Positions 1 to 6,751 of a stretch of DNA of 6,883 bases are shown here, piece after piece (positions within the stretch are counted from its first letter, which is position 1; each line of letters opens with the position of its first letter). The translations under genes were made by a program, and so were the position numbers. This DNA is from Planctomycetota bacterium (GTDB lineage Bacteria; Planctomycetota; Phycisphaerae; UBA1845; CAIVHJ01), in assembly GCA_022573485.1 (NCBI GenBank), contig JACZTW010000209.1, positions 1-6,883 on the forward strand, in the 5' to 3' direction. The notes under the pieces were generated by a model, which was not told the DNA's origin, made no database searches, and saw only the letters and a list, made by a program, of their open reading frames with translations.

Positions 1-554
1 GAGTCCGTCATCCCCGTCAGCGCAGTCAGCCATTCCGAATAGACATACGGCACGTCGAAGCGTTCGTGCATTTCGCGCAGGCGCGCCAAGGCCCATTCGG
101 TCAGTTCGCTCTGCCAGCCTTCATCCGCCGACTCGCAGAAGAACACGCGACAACCCAGTGGGCGGCCCTCGCGCGTTGTACACATGCCCTCCTGTTGGAA
201 AGGGCAGACCTGATTTGCGGTGTCGGCGTTCTCACTTGTCGTGGGTCCGCGCAGGCTGTCTTCGACCCTGAGGCTCAGACCCGAAGGGAAGCCTGCGGCT
301 CGTGGGTCCGCTCGTGCGGGAGTGGGATCTTGTTTCTGCAGGCGGTCGGCGTGGCGGGCGCGGAAGTAGGCGAGTTCCAGGGTGGTGACGTACAGCCTGT
401 GGCCGAAGGCGCCGAACTTGCAGCATACGCCGCGGTTGCGGCACACGGGCTGGTGCTCGGCGATGCGTTGGTCGAGTTGTTGGAAAAACGCGTCCAACTC
501 GGCGAGCAGCGCCGGATTTGCAGAGGCTTGCTGAATGGGCGCGAGGTGGAGCAT
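1..554 (-). CDS. YkgJ-like cysteine-cluster protein (3' end beyond window)
   Basis: Open frame read from an ATG at 554-552 down to the left edge, giving 184 codons with no stop; the C-terminus is missing. Two cysteine groups are visible: C38 then C44-C45 (CRNRGVCC), and C117, C125, C135 and C140 (CPF, MCTTREG, GCRVFFC). This arrangement matches the YkgJ/UPF0153 family (PF03692), described as a putative zinc- or iron-chelating domain; the biochemical role of most members is unknown. The start lies 2 nt after the stop of the upstream gene, so the two are almost certainly co-transcribed and perhaps translationally coupled. No good Shine-Dalgarno site precedes it. Residues about 79-107, between the two cysteine groups, are rich in Arg, Ser, Pro and Ala and are encoded by a palindromic repeat-like DNA segment, so this linker may be an insertion. 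The family call is fairly firm; the substrate and function are not known. Confidence 0.8.
   Translation of the reverse strand, partial: MLHLAPIQQASANPALLAELDAFFQQLDQRIAEHQPVCRNRGVCCKFGAFGHRLYVTTLELAYFRARHADRLQKQDPTPARADPRAAGFPSGLSLRVEDSLRGPTTSENADTANQVCPFQQEGMCTTREGRPLGCRVFFCESADEGWQSELTEWALARLREMHERFDVPYVYSEWLTALTGMTD
239..311. repeat. Palindromic element bounded by 12-bp direct repeats, inside a coding sequence
   Basis: A perfect 12-bp direct repeat (TCGTGGGTCCGC) occurs at 239-250 and 300-311. Between the copies the DNA folds on itself: CGCAGGCT (250-257) pairs with AGCCTGCG (290-297), then CTTCG (260-264) with CGAAG (282-286), then CTGA (268-271) with TCAG (275-278). The whole lies in frame in the YkgJ-like gene and encodes a low-complexity linker. 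This resembles in-frame palindromic elements known from other bacteria (for example the Rickettsia palindromic elements), but membership of a repeat family cannot be shown from one copy. Confidence 0.55.
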
Positions 555-556
555 GG

Positions 557-1042
557 TCAGAACTTTCGTTTACGTTGAATCTCGATTTGAACAAAGCCGT
601 GACGCTGCCCATCATTCATGCCGGGGCAATCCTCGCCAGCGGCCGACCACGCCGAGGCGGTTCTCAGATTCTCGTCCCAGAAAGGCCAGTTGCGACATTG
701 TGCCGGCCGAACGGGATAAACGCGGCAAATCCGCCGGCCGTTTTCGTGGGCCAGGAACACGCAGTCCCAGTTCTGACGAGAACCATGCTCTTTGAGCGAA
801 TACTTGAAACCCACGCGCCGGGCGTACCGCTTCGTGAAATCCGCGAGGTCCAGTTCGAGATGGTCGGCCATCGCCTGCCGCTCTTCGGCCGTCGTCCAGA
901 CGTACCCCGGCGAACCCGTACAGCAGTTGCCGCACTGCGTGCAAGTGAAGTTCAAGCCGTCCTGGTACCATTTCTCTTTGGGCACGATGTTCTCCGAATG
1001 TCCGACGCCGACCGACTCCAACATAGCAGTCCGGGCGGTCAT
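557..1042 (-). CDS. YkgJ-like cysteine-cluster protein
   Basis: A 161-residue protein of the YkgJ/UPF0153 family (PF03692, putative zinc- or iron-binding domain). With the ATG at 1042-1040 as start, the cysteines fall at C34-x2-C37-x2-C40-C41 (FTCTQCGNCC), then C94, C106, C116 and C139 in the pattern WDCVFL, RICRVYPVRPAQC and EDCPG, which is typical of the family. The protein has no signal peptide or membrane segment and is probably cytoplasmic. It ends in a basic tail (QRKRKF). The frame stays open upstream to 1189, but that extension overlaps the divergent membrane-protein gene and looks non-native, so I prefer the start at 1042; an ATG at 1024 is also possible. Neither has a strong ribosome binding site. 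Its stop is 2 nt before the next YkgJ-like gene, suggesting a two-gene operon. The exact activity is unknown. Confidence 0.82.
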   Translation of the reverse strand: MTARTAMLESVGVGHSENIVPKEKWYQDGLNFTCTQCGNCCTGSPGYVWTTAEERQAMADHLELDLADFTKRYARRVGFKYSLKEHGSRQNWDCVFLAHENGRRICRVYPVRPAQCRNWPFWDENLRTASAWSAAGEDCPGMNDGQRHGFVQIEIQRKRKF

Positions 1043-1091
1043 GTTCAACAGCCTGTGGTTCGGAGCGGTGCATTGCCGTAGACTGTTCGCC

Positions 1092-2471
1092 ATGCAGTTC
1101 ATCAAACATCCTATGCTGCTGCTGCCGATCATCAGCATCCTCGCAGGTGTGGGCACGCTGATCTTCGCCCACCAACGCACCGGCAGCATCGACGGTTATG
1201 CCTTCTCCTCGCTGGACGGCCGGGAGTACTACCAACTGGCGACGAATCTGGCCCATCACGGCCGCTTCAGCCAGAGTGAATCACCACCCTTCGATCCCGA
1301 CACTTGGCGAACGCCGGGCTATCCGCTGTTCTTGGCGTTGCATCTTTTCATCGGAGACAACTCATCGCTCGAACTCATCGTAGTGCAGCAGTTGCTCAAT
1401 CTGATCAATTCTCTGTTGCTTGCCTTCATGGCGATGAAGTACATGAGCACCCGCCGGGCGCTGCTCGTGGGTTTGTTGTTCGTATTCGAGCCCTATCATC
1501 ATTTCTATTCTCTATGGCTGATGCCGACGACGCTGTTCGTCACGGTTCTGCTCTTGATTTGGCACGTGTGGCATCGAGCGGCTGCGCCGGGCCGCTGGCA
1601 ATGGTCCGCGCTGTTGGGTGCGCTCACGGGCTTCGCCGTCTTGCTGCGCCCGGTCAGTATCTTGTTGCCCGTCGTCGTGCTGGCCGGTCTGGGGATCGAA
1701 TGGTTTCGGCAGCGCGAGAAGCGAAAGGTATTGTTCAGAGCGTTCGGCGTCACGCTGGCGGCCATGATGTTGATCGTCGGCGCCTGGGTCGGGCGCAACA
1801 AGGTCGTGGCGGGTCGATTCGCACTCTCGCACCAGAGCGGCATCGTGCTGAGCTATTTCAAGGCCACAGAAGTCATGCTGTGGCGACTGGGGCGAACGGC
1901 CGACCGCTATGCTGAGACGTCGCTCGATCCGGAGCCCGGCGACCAGCCGCATATTGTATGGGATGACATCGATGCGCGATTGCGAAACCACTTTGCCGAC
2001 CTGCCGGCGGAGCAACTGAATCAATTGCAATGGCCAAAGTTGGCGCAGGGCAACAAGACCGACCTCGATTCCTTCGAGGTCTCCGCCGCCCTGCGCTCGA
2101 TCGGGTTGGAAATGCTGCTGCAAGAGCCGCTGAGCACATTGGCGTGCTGCTTCGTACGCTGCTTTTCAATCCTGACGTTTCCGCTGAATCTCGCGATCTG
2201 CCCGCCGGCTGAGCCGTACGCACCCGATCGGCTCGTGGCTGCTGCCAAGGGCGGGATCTATCTGGCGTTGCTTGTGTGGGTGCTCGTTCGACTCTTCATG
2301 GAGCGACCGCGGCTGGAACAAGTCTACTTCCCGCTCGCCTGCACGTTGGCGTTGCTGCTGGCCAGTACGCCGCAACTCGACCCGCGTTTTCGCGTGCCGA
2401 TGATTCCCTTGCTGTTGTTCGTCGCACTGCTGCCGCGTCGCAAGCACCTCTCAAAAGAAAACCCCCACTGA
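1092..2471 (+). CDS. GT-C type glycosyltransferase-like integral membrane protein
   Basis: A 459-residue polytopic protein with about nine or ten hydrophobic segments, the first at about residues 8-26. The first outside loop carries an acidic motif followed by tyrosines (D42-G-R-E45-Y46-Y47-Q-L-A) and then R73-T-P-G-Y-P78. A further LRP motif lies at 185-187 at the end of a membrane segment. This order (acidic first loop, RTPGYP, RP in a later helix) is typical of the dolichyl-phosphate-mannose mannosyltransferase / ArnT-like superfamily (GT39/GT83, PMT_2), whose members move a sugar from a polyprenyl-linked donor to protein, lipid or glycan at the outer face of the membrane. Donor and acceptor cannot be told from sequence. 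I chose ATG 1092 because the hydrophobic N-terminus starts there; the frame is open upstream, with another in-frame ATG at 1041. No clear RBS is seen. The gene is divergent from the YkgJ pair, and its last codons and stop overlap a terminator belonging to the opposite strand. Confidence 0.8.
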   Translation: MQFIKHPMLLLPIISILAGVGTLIFAHQRTGSIDGYAFSSLDGREYYQLATNLAHHGRFSQSESPPFDPDTWRTPGYPLFLALHLFIGDNSSLELIVVQQLLNLINSLLLAFMAMKYMSTRRALLVGLLFVFEPYHHFYSLWLMPTTLFVTVLLLIWHVWHRAAAPGRWQWSALLGALTGFAVLLRPVSILLPVVVLAGLGIEWFRQREKRKVLFRAFGVTLAAMMLIVGAWVGRNKVVAGRFALSHQSGIVLSYFKATEVMLWRLGRTADRYAETSLDPEPGDQPHIVWDDIDARLRNHFADLPAEQLNQLQWPKLAQGNKTDLDSFEVSAALRSIGLEMLLQEPLSTLACCFVRCFSILTFPLNLAICPPAEPYAPDRLVAAAKGGIYLALLVWVLVRLFMERPRLEQVYFPLACTLALLLASTPQLDPRFRVPMIPLLLFVALLPRRKHLSKENPH

Positions 2472-2489
2472 TCTTTCGATCAGCGGGGG
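2453..2489 (-). terminator. Intrinsic terminator of the metalloprotease gene
   Basis: On the minus strand, positions 2489-2478 (CCCCCGCTGATC) pair with 2473-2462 (GATCAGTGGGGG) as a 12-bp stem containing one G-U wobble, closed by a GAAA tetraloop (2477-2474). The stem is followed by the U-rich tract TTTTCTTTT (2461-2453). It begins 27 nt after the metalloprotease stop. On the plus strand the same stem has an A-C mismatch and no T-tract, so it should work mainly for the minus-strand gene. The U-tract and the left arm lie inside the last codons and TGA stop of the convergent membrane-protein gene. Confidence 0.88.
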
Positions 2490-2516
2490 AGTGAACGATC
2501 AGTGATTCAAACTGCT

Positions 2517-5306
2517 TCAGCCTTGAATATGTTCGGCATCGAGGGCTTTTCGCAGCCGACGCTGCACGTCCAAGAGATGGGCCCGCGAGGCATCATCCAG
2601 ATTCTGGTTGTCGGACATCTTGGCGAGCTGGTCATACAACTGCTCGGACGTCATCCGGATCAGAGCGTTAGCGTCAGCGGGCACCAACCGTCCGGGCGCG
2701 CTGAGCAAGTAGCCCTCAAGCTGATCCGTGAAAGCCCGCTGCAGGCCGCGCCGCACACTGCTGATGAACGGATCGCTGTCTGAGTAGGCCTTCGTCGTGG
2801 ACTTGTCCACGTTGCCCCACACCGCCATGGTCAGCGAGCGGATGTGCTCGGCGAGGGTGTAAGGCTCCTCGTCGGGCTCGTACATCAGTTCCATATCGTG
2901 CAGTCGCGTGAGGGTGAAGGGATTGAACAGCGGCAGCAATGCCATCCGCATGATCATTTCGATGCGATCGTGCAGATTGAACTCCAAGTATCGGTCGAAG
3001 TCATTACTGCCCCAATGGCCCCAGCGACCCGGAGCCAGCTTGGTCAGCAATTCCGGACTAAACTCGAAAAGGTCTCCCGAGAAGATCTTGCTGGAGACGA
3101 ATTCCATGGCCTCCCTCTGCTTGGCAGCCGGCACAACCACAAACGGTGGACGCGCGTTGGGATCGCCCTTGTGGTCACGGTGGAAATACTGACCGCCGAT
3201 ATAGCGGCCGGCGTAAATCGAGGAGTTGGCAATCTCGAACAGCAGGCGGTTGAACCGCCGGCGAAGAATCGAATAGCTCTCGCCATCCTCGACGGCCCAA
3301 TTGGGCATGTCTTTGAACAACTGCTCGACCAACTCGATGCGGTAGTTCGCGTACTCTAATGGGTCGGATCCCATGTCCCGGCGATTGACCAGCGGGTCGG
3401 GATCGAACAGCCCGGTATCTTCGTCAGTGGCATAGGCCAGGCCCTCTTCCGCCACTCGATCGGTCAAGGACTTGAGCAATTCCTCTTCGCTCTTGTAGGG
3501 TTCAGCGACCGGCCGATAGCCGTATTCGATGGCCCAGATATCATAGGGTCCAATGGTGGTCATGCCGTAGTCGCCCTGCAGCTCCTTCTCGGGGTGGAAC
3601 ATGAAGGCGTTGTAGTCCATGACGCTGGCACTGATCGGCCGGCCGTCGTCGACGTTGCTGAGCGTGTCCTCCAGCGGCAGCCAGGTGCTGGCCTTGAAGT
3701 TATGCCGCAGGCCCAGCGTGTGCCCGACTTCGTGTGCCGCCACTTCCTTCACCACTTCGTGCAGGTACTTCTCCGGCAGCTCTTTGTAGCCTTGAGAGGC
3801 GAGAATCGTGCGCGCCATGGCCAACTCGTGCCGCACGCTCGCGCCACAGTCGCACATGAACCGCGAATAGCGCTGCCTCACCAGATCCATGTCCGGCTTC
3901 AGGCCCGGTTCCCGAACAATGTCCAGCCCGTAGCCGGGCAGCAGGCGGTCTTCGCGCAGGCCGAAATCGAACCTCGGGTAGGCCTTGAGGAAGGCCCTCA
4001 ACTTGGGATCGTTGTTGTAATCGGCCAGGGCTTTGGCGCCGAAGATCGCGTGCGTCTCGATCGGTCCGCGGATCCAGCCGTCGTCGAAGACAATGTCGGC
4101 GTCGTAGATTTGCCCGGTCATCGGGTTCGCCCGCGACGGCCCCACCGCCAGACCGATACCGGTCGTCGTCCAACGGAAGAAGTTCTTGGTCACGTCTGCG
4201 GGATCGAAGTCTTTGTACTCGTTGTCCGCCGTTTGTTGCCGGACTTGCATGGCATCGATGAAGCCGCACTTCTCGAAGGCCTTGTTCCATTCCAGGATGC
4301 CTTCCTTGACTGCGTTGCGGAAGCGCACCGGCACCGTCTTCTCGATGTAGAAAACAATCGGATCCTTGACCGGGGATTTCTCGAGCGACGAGTCCAGTTT
4401 CTCGAGGTGCCAGCGGTTGATGTAGCGGTTGAACAAGTGTTTTTGCTTGTAATCCTTTTTCCAATCCCGCACCACGGTCAGGAAGTAGCCGATGCGATCA
4501 TCGCCCAAGCGCGGCTTGTAGCCGGTATCGGGCATCGCCGACAGGTTGTAGTTCACGGCGATCAGCGTGCCGTTGTAGGCTCTGCCCAGGAAGCCGCCGC
4601 CCGGACCCTTGTAGGGGCTCTCGACGGTGACAACCACGTTCTTCTCAAAGCACTTGATACTCACCCACTTGGCCAGGCTGGAATCCAGCGTACCTCGATA
4701 AACCTGGCCAACCTTGGCAAAATCCTCTTTGAACAAATCGCCCAGATCAATGACCGGATTCCCGCCGCTCAGGGTCTTGATGTTGATGGCCTTGAGGATG
4801 CGGTCGGTGTAGGTGCGCTTCACTGCATCGCTGATTGCCGTGCCTTCCTTGCCTACGTTCCGCAGATCAGGCTGGATCAAAAGCAGCTTCTTGTTGCGAC
4901 GTTCCCAGCGAACGACCTGGTCACCCCACATCCAGCCGGCCAGCCCGGGCGCGGAGTGAATGGTGCTGGAAAGCATGACATTCTGCCCAAATTTGCTGCT
5001 GGGGATCTCGGCGAAGAGCTCGTCGGTCTTCTTGTTGTAATACAGCTTGTAGAAGGGCGCCAGATCCGGATCGCCATAGACCTGGATGGTCTTAAACTCG
5101 TCGGTGACCACGTCCTTGAAGTCTGGAAAGTCCTTCTTATCCTTCTTGTCCTTTTTGTCCTTCTTCGTGTCGGCCTTGTCCTTAGGGCTCTTGGCGTCGG
5201 TTGGCGGAGTCGTCTCGGCGGCTTGGGGATCGTCTGCGGCGGCCACCAGCGACCAAATCAGGCCCATGCCCACCAAAGCAACCAGACTGGACTTGGAAAT
5301 ATTCAT
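2517..5306 (-). CDS. Secreted zinc-dependent metalloprotease (DUF5117/DUF4953, metzincin-like)
   Basis: A 929-residue protein. Residues 1-24 form a Sec-type signal peptide (short basic start, hydrophobic core, VAA-A cleavage region) with no lipobox, so it is exported to the periplasm or outside. A charged linker with four KKD repeats (48-59) follows. Residues about 65-330 match the DUF5117-type N-terminal region of this family, including the GYKPRLGDDRIGYF stretch. The catalytic domain has the zinc motif HEVGHTLGLRH, giving ligands H525, H529 and H535 with E526 as general base, and a Met-turn SVMDY around M563, both intact. The C-terminal part (about 640-929) corresponds to the helical tail usual for these large zinc-dependent proteases. 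Physiological substrates are not established for the family. The start at 5306 is supported by GGAGG 9 nt upstream. The gene is monocistronic, with its own terminator and a long upstream region. The family assignment is firm. Confidence 0.93.
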   Translation of the reverse strand: MNISKSSLVALVGMGLIWSLVAAADDPQAAETTPPTDAKSPKDKADTKKDKKDKKDKKDFPDFKDVVTDEFKTIQVYGDPDLAPFYKLYYNKKTDELFAEIPSSKFGQNVMLSSTIHSAPGLAGWMWGDQVVRWERRNKKLLLIQPDLRNVGKEGTAISDAVKRTYTDRILKAINIKTLSGGNPVIDLGDLFKEDFAKVGQVYRGTLDSSLAKWVSIKCFEKNVVVTVESPYKGPGGGFLGRAYNGTLIAVNYNLSAMPDTGYKPRLGDDRIGYFLTVVRDWKKDYKQKHLFNRYINRWHLEKLDSSLEKSPVKDPIVFYIEKTVPVRFRNAVKEGILEWNKAFEKCGFIDAMQVRQQTADNEYKDFDPADVTKNFFRWTTTGIGLAVGPSRANPMTGQIYDADIVFDDGWIRGPIETHAIFGAKALADYNNDPKLRAFLKAYPRFDFGLREDRLLPGYGLDIVREPGLKPDMDLVRQRYSRFMCDCGASVRHELAMARTILASQGYKELPEKYLHEVVKEVAAHEVGHTLGLRHNFKASTWLPLEDTLSNVDDGRPISASVMDYNAFMFHPEKELQGDYGMTTIGPYDIWAIEYGYRPVAEPYKSEEELLKSLTDRVAEEGLAYATDEDTGLFDPDPLVNRRDMGSDPLEYANYRIELVEQLFKDMPNWAVEDGESYSILRRRFNRLLFEIANSSIYAGRYIGGQYFHRDHKGDPNARPPFVVVPAAKQREAMEFVSSKIFSGDLFEFSPELLTKLAPGRWGHWGSNDFDRYLEFNLHDRIEMIMRMALLPLFNPFTLTRLHDMELMYEPDEEPYTLAEHIRSLTMAVWGNVDKSTTKAYSDSDPFISSVRRGLQRAFTDQLEGYLLSAPGRLVPADANALIRMTSEQLYDQLAKMSDNQNLDDASRAHLLDVQRRLRKALDAEHIQG
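5130..5165 (-). repeat. Four tandem 9-bp repeats encoding (KKD)4
   Basis: Four consecutive 9-bp units on the plus strand read GTCCTTCTT, ATCCTTCTT, GTCCTTTTT and GTCCTTCTT. In the metalloprotease they encode KKD repeated four times (residues 48-59), in the linker between the signal peptide and the first folded domain. Copy number could vary by slippage without breaking the frame. Confidence 0.85.
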
Positions 5307-5315
5307 AGCATCATG

Positions 5316-5320
5316 CCTCC
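5316..5320 (-). promoter_or_regulatory. Ribosome binding site of the metalloprotease gene
   Basis: GGAGG on the minus strand lies 9 nt before the ATG at 5306-5304. Two other ATG triplets between them are only 1 and 4 nt from the site, too close to be used, so this RBS fixes the start at 5306. Confidence 0.8.
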
Positions 5321-5350
5321 AAAAACGACTATGTGGTTGATCAATCTATG

Positions 5351-5379
5351 ATTATGCTCTGACAGACCGGCCTATGCAA
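5351..5379 (-). promoter_or_regulatory. Possible sigma70-like promoter for the metalloprotease gene
   Basis: On the minus strand, CATAAT (5356-5351) resembles a -10 box (5 of 6 to TATAAT), and TTGCAT (5379-5374) lies exactly 17 nt upstream as a weak -35 box (TTG only). The predicted leader would be about 35-40 nt. It is well placed but the -35 match is poor. Confidence 0.35.
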
Positions 5380-5836
5380 GCAAGGTTTGGGAATACCGCC
5401 TCTATTCATATGATTCACGCCCTCCGGGTAATTGCGGAATCCCCCGACAAGGGACGAAAACCACAGACCGAACCTGTCATGAGGGTGCTGCCACAGACCG
5501 TCCGGATGGCTGCGCCTCGGAGGGTTCGTTAATTAGCAGATTCCCATAGAAGCCCGCTCATTTTGCATAACGCCATTGACCACAAGGACTTTCGCTTCAC
5601 GAGCACAGCCTCGCATTGCAGACTGGGTTTCGAACTGCCCGCGAAACGATCACTGCGAGAGGGTGGGCCGAGATAGCACGGGCGAACTGAATTTGGCGAT
5701 CCTTTGGCACGCGCCGTCCAAGTGTAACTCGTCTTGTTCCCGCAATTGTGCCGCTGCGACGTCTGACTATTAGGCGCCGACTGAGGAGCCGCTGCACTTC
5801 TTGACTTGTGCACGGTGCCCTCCTACGCTCGGCCGC
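5380..5836. other. Long divergent intergenic region without a recognisable gene
   Basis: This stretch between the metalloprotease and the transporter contains only short frames with unnatural composition on both strands. It holds a 10-bp direct repeat (5461-5470 and 5491-5500), one arm of a 13-bp inverted repeat (5426-5438) and one arm of an 11-bp inverted repeat (5772-5782). No tRNA, convincing riboswitch or terminator was seen. A decayed gene on the minus strand around 5530-5770 cannot be excluded but is not recognisable. Confidence 0.5.
5461..5500. repeat. 10-bp direct repeat spaced by 30 bp
   Basis: CCACAGACCG occurs at 5461-5470 and again at 5491-5500, so equivalent positions are 30 bp apart, about three helical turns. 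Such spacing would put two bound proteins on the same face of the DNA. It lies about 155-195 bp upstream of the metalloprotease start and more than 330 bp upstream of the transporter start. A role as operator is only a possibility. Confidence 0.4.
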
Positions 5837-6652
5837 ATGGATCGGGTTCACACGACCGCCGCCCTCCACGAGCGTCGCGAGCGCGTCTTCCTCATCTTCG
5901 CCGGCATCTTCCTCGGCTGCATGACCATGCTCAACATCCTGGGCATCACGCGCTTCGTGCACATCGGGCCGTTGGCGTTGGCAGTGGGCGTGCTGCCCTA
6001 TCCGCTGACGTTCTTGTGTACCGACTTCATCAGCGAATTCTACGGCCGACGCCGCGCCAACTTCGTCGTGTGGGTCGGGTTTCTCCTCAACATCATCGTC
6101 CTCGCATTCCTGTGGCTGGGGAATGAGCTGCCCGGCATCTCGGAATCGGCCAGACCGGACTGGCTGCCGGAGGGTTCATGGAATCCGCCGCCCTGGCAGA
6201 CGCTCACCCTCGAAGCACCCACAGGCATGCCCTTCGGAGCCGAAAGATCGCAAGCCGAACTCTTCGAGATGGTCTACCTATGCACACGGGGTTCCATGCT
6301 CGCATCGATGGTCGCATACTTGGCGGCCCAGTTTTGCGACGTGTACATGTTTCATTTTTGGAAGAGCGTCACCAAGGGCAAGCACTTGTGGCTGCGCAAC
6401 AACGGCTCCACGATGGTCAGCCAACTGATCGACGCGACCGCCGTAATCTGCGTAACCTTCGGGGCTCAGTGGTACGCCGGCGAGATGGCCTTCCGGTCCA
6501 TCGCGGTTCTGATCGGCAGCAATTACTTATACAAAGTAACCGTCGCCGCACTGGACACCATTCCCTTTTACATCGGCGTGAAGTACCTCTCGCGCTATCT
6601 GCAGATCGACCCCACACAAGAACACGAAGCCGACGAGGAATAGTCGGCGCCT
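5772..6652. repeat. 11-bp inverted repeats flanking the yhhQ-like gene
   Basis: AGGCGCCGACT at 5772-5782 and its exact reverse complement at 6642-6652 flank the transporter gene; the right arm overlaps the stop codon. A related copy (TTAGGCGGCGAC on the minus strand, 6757-6746) matches 11 of 12 bases with 5770-5781. A second, outer inverted pair of 13 bp (5426-5438 and 6725-6737) encloses the first. The core contains the self-complementary GGCGCC, so chance similarity is not negligible. Confidence 0.4.
5837..6643 (+). CDS. yhhQ: YhhQ/COG1738 family queuosine precursor transporter
   Basis: A 268-residue membrane protein of the DUF165/Vut_1 family (PF02592), whose E. coli member YhhQ imports precursors of the tRNA base queuosine (preQ0/preQ1). 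Visible landmarks are membrane segments at about 17-36, 43-60, 75-95, 153-175, 194-213 and 219-250; the family signature PYPLTFLCTDFISEFYG (D63, E67, Y69, G70); AAQFCDVYMFHFWK (Q165, D168); and LWLRNNGSTMVSQLID (R187, N188, N189, S195, Q196, D199). Residues about 96-150 form a polar, proline- and tryptophan-rich loop between the third and fourth segments, making the protein longer than the roughly 220-residue E. coli form. The ATG at 5837 was chosen because the frame upstream is cysteine-rich and unlike protein; a TTG at 5801, with GAGGAG 12 nt before it, is an alternative. No preQ1 riboswitch was recognised upstream, and no queuosine synthesis gene is adjacent. Confidence 0.88.
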   Translation: MDRVHTTAALHERRERVFLIFAGIFLGCMTMLNILGITRFVHIGPLALAVGVLPYPLTFLCTDFISEFYGRRRANFVVWVGFLLNIIVLAFLWLGNELPGISESARPDWLPEGSWNPPPWQTLTLEAPTGMPFGAERSQAELFEMVYLCTRGSMLASMVAYLAAQFCDVYMFHFWKSVTKGKHLWLRNNGSTMVSQLIDATAVICVTFGAQWYAGEMAFRSIAVLIGSNYLYKVTVAALDTIPFYIGVKYLSRYLQIDPTQEHEADEE

Positions 6653-6709
6653 GGGTACCATCTATGAACAAGTCTCGTAGAATCGCGGGCAACCGCAAAA
6701 CGCAGCGAG

Positions 6710-6751
6710 GCGGAGCGTCCTCGCTCCGCAATTACCCTCGGCGAGGTCGCC
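6710..6751. repeat. GC-rich palindromes between yhhQ and the insertion sequence
   Basis: GCGGAGCG (6710-6717) and CGCTCCGC (6722-6729) form a perfect 8-bp stem with a 4-nt loop. A second palindrome follows directly: CCTCG/CGAGG around 6736-6746, or alternatively GGCGA/TCGCC at 6740-6751. There is no T-tract on either side, so this looks more like a REP-type extragenic palindrome than an intrinsic terminator, although it could slow transcription leaving the transporter gene. Confidence 0.5.

Noticed and set aside
792..1091. N-terminal extension of the glycosyltransferase-like frame
   Set aside because: It lies antisense to the well-supported YkgJ-like gene and has no membrane or family features. 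The hydrophobic N-terminus begins at 1092.
3594..5351. A 585-codon open frame antisense to the metalloprotease
   Set aside because: It is a shadow of the codon bias of the real gene; the minus-strand frame has a signal peptide, a complete zinc site, an RBS and a terminator.
5529..5813. A 94-codon open frame on the minus strand in the intergenic region
   Set aside because: Its composition (many Ser, Arg, Pro) and lack of any recognisable motif or RBS look non-coding. Another minus frame in the same place has protein-like stretches but is broken by stops, so no gene can be supported.
5772..5836. A preQ1 riboswitch upstream of the YhhQ-like gene
   Set aside because: No preQ1 aptamer-like pseudoknot with an A-rich tail could be traced; only a short GC-rich motif and a GAGGAG stretch are present.
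6685..6729. A terminator for the yhhQ-like gene
   Set aside because: The hairpins are good, but no T-tract follows on the plus strand, so they were recorded as palindromic repeats instead.
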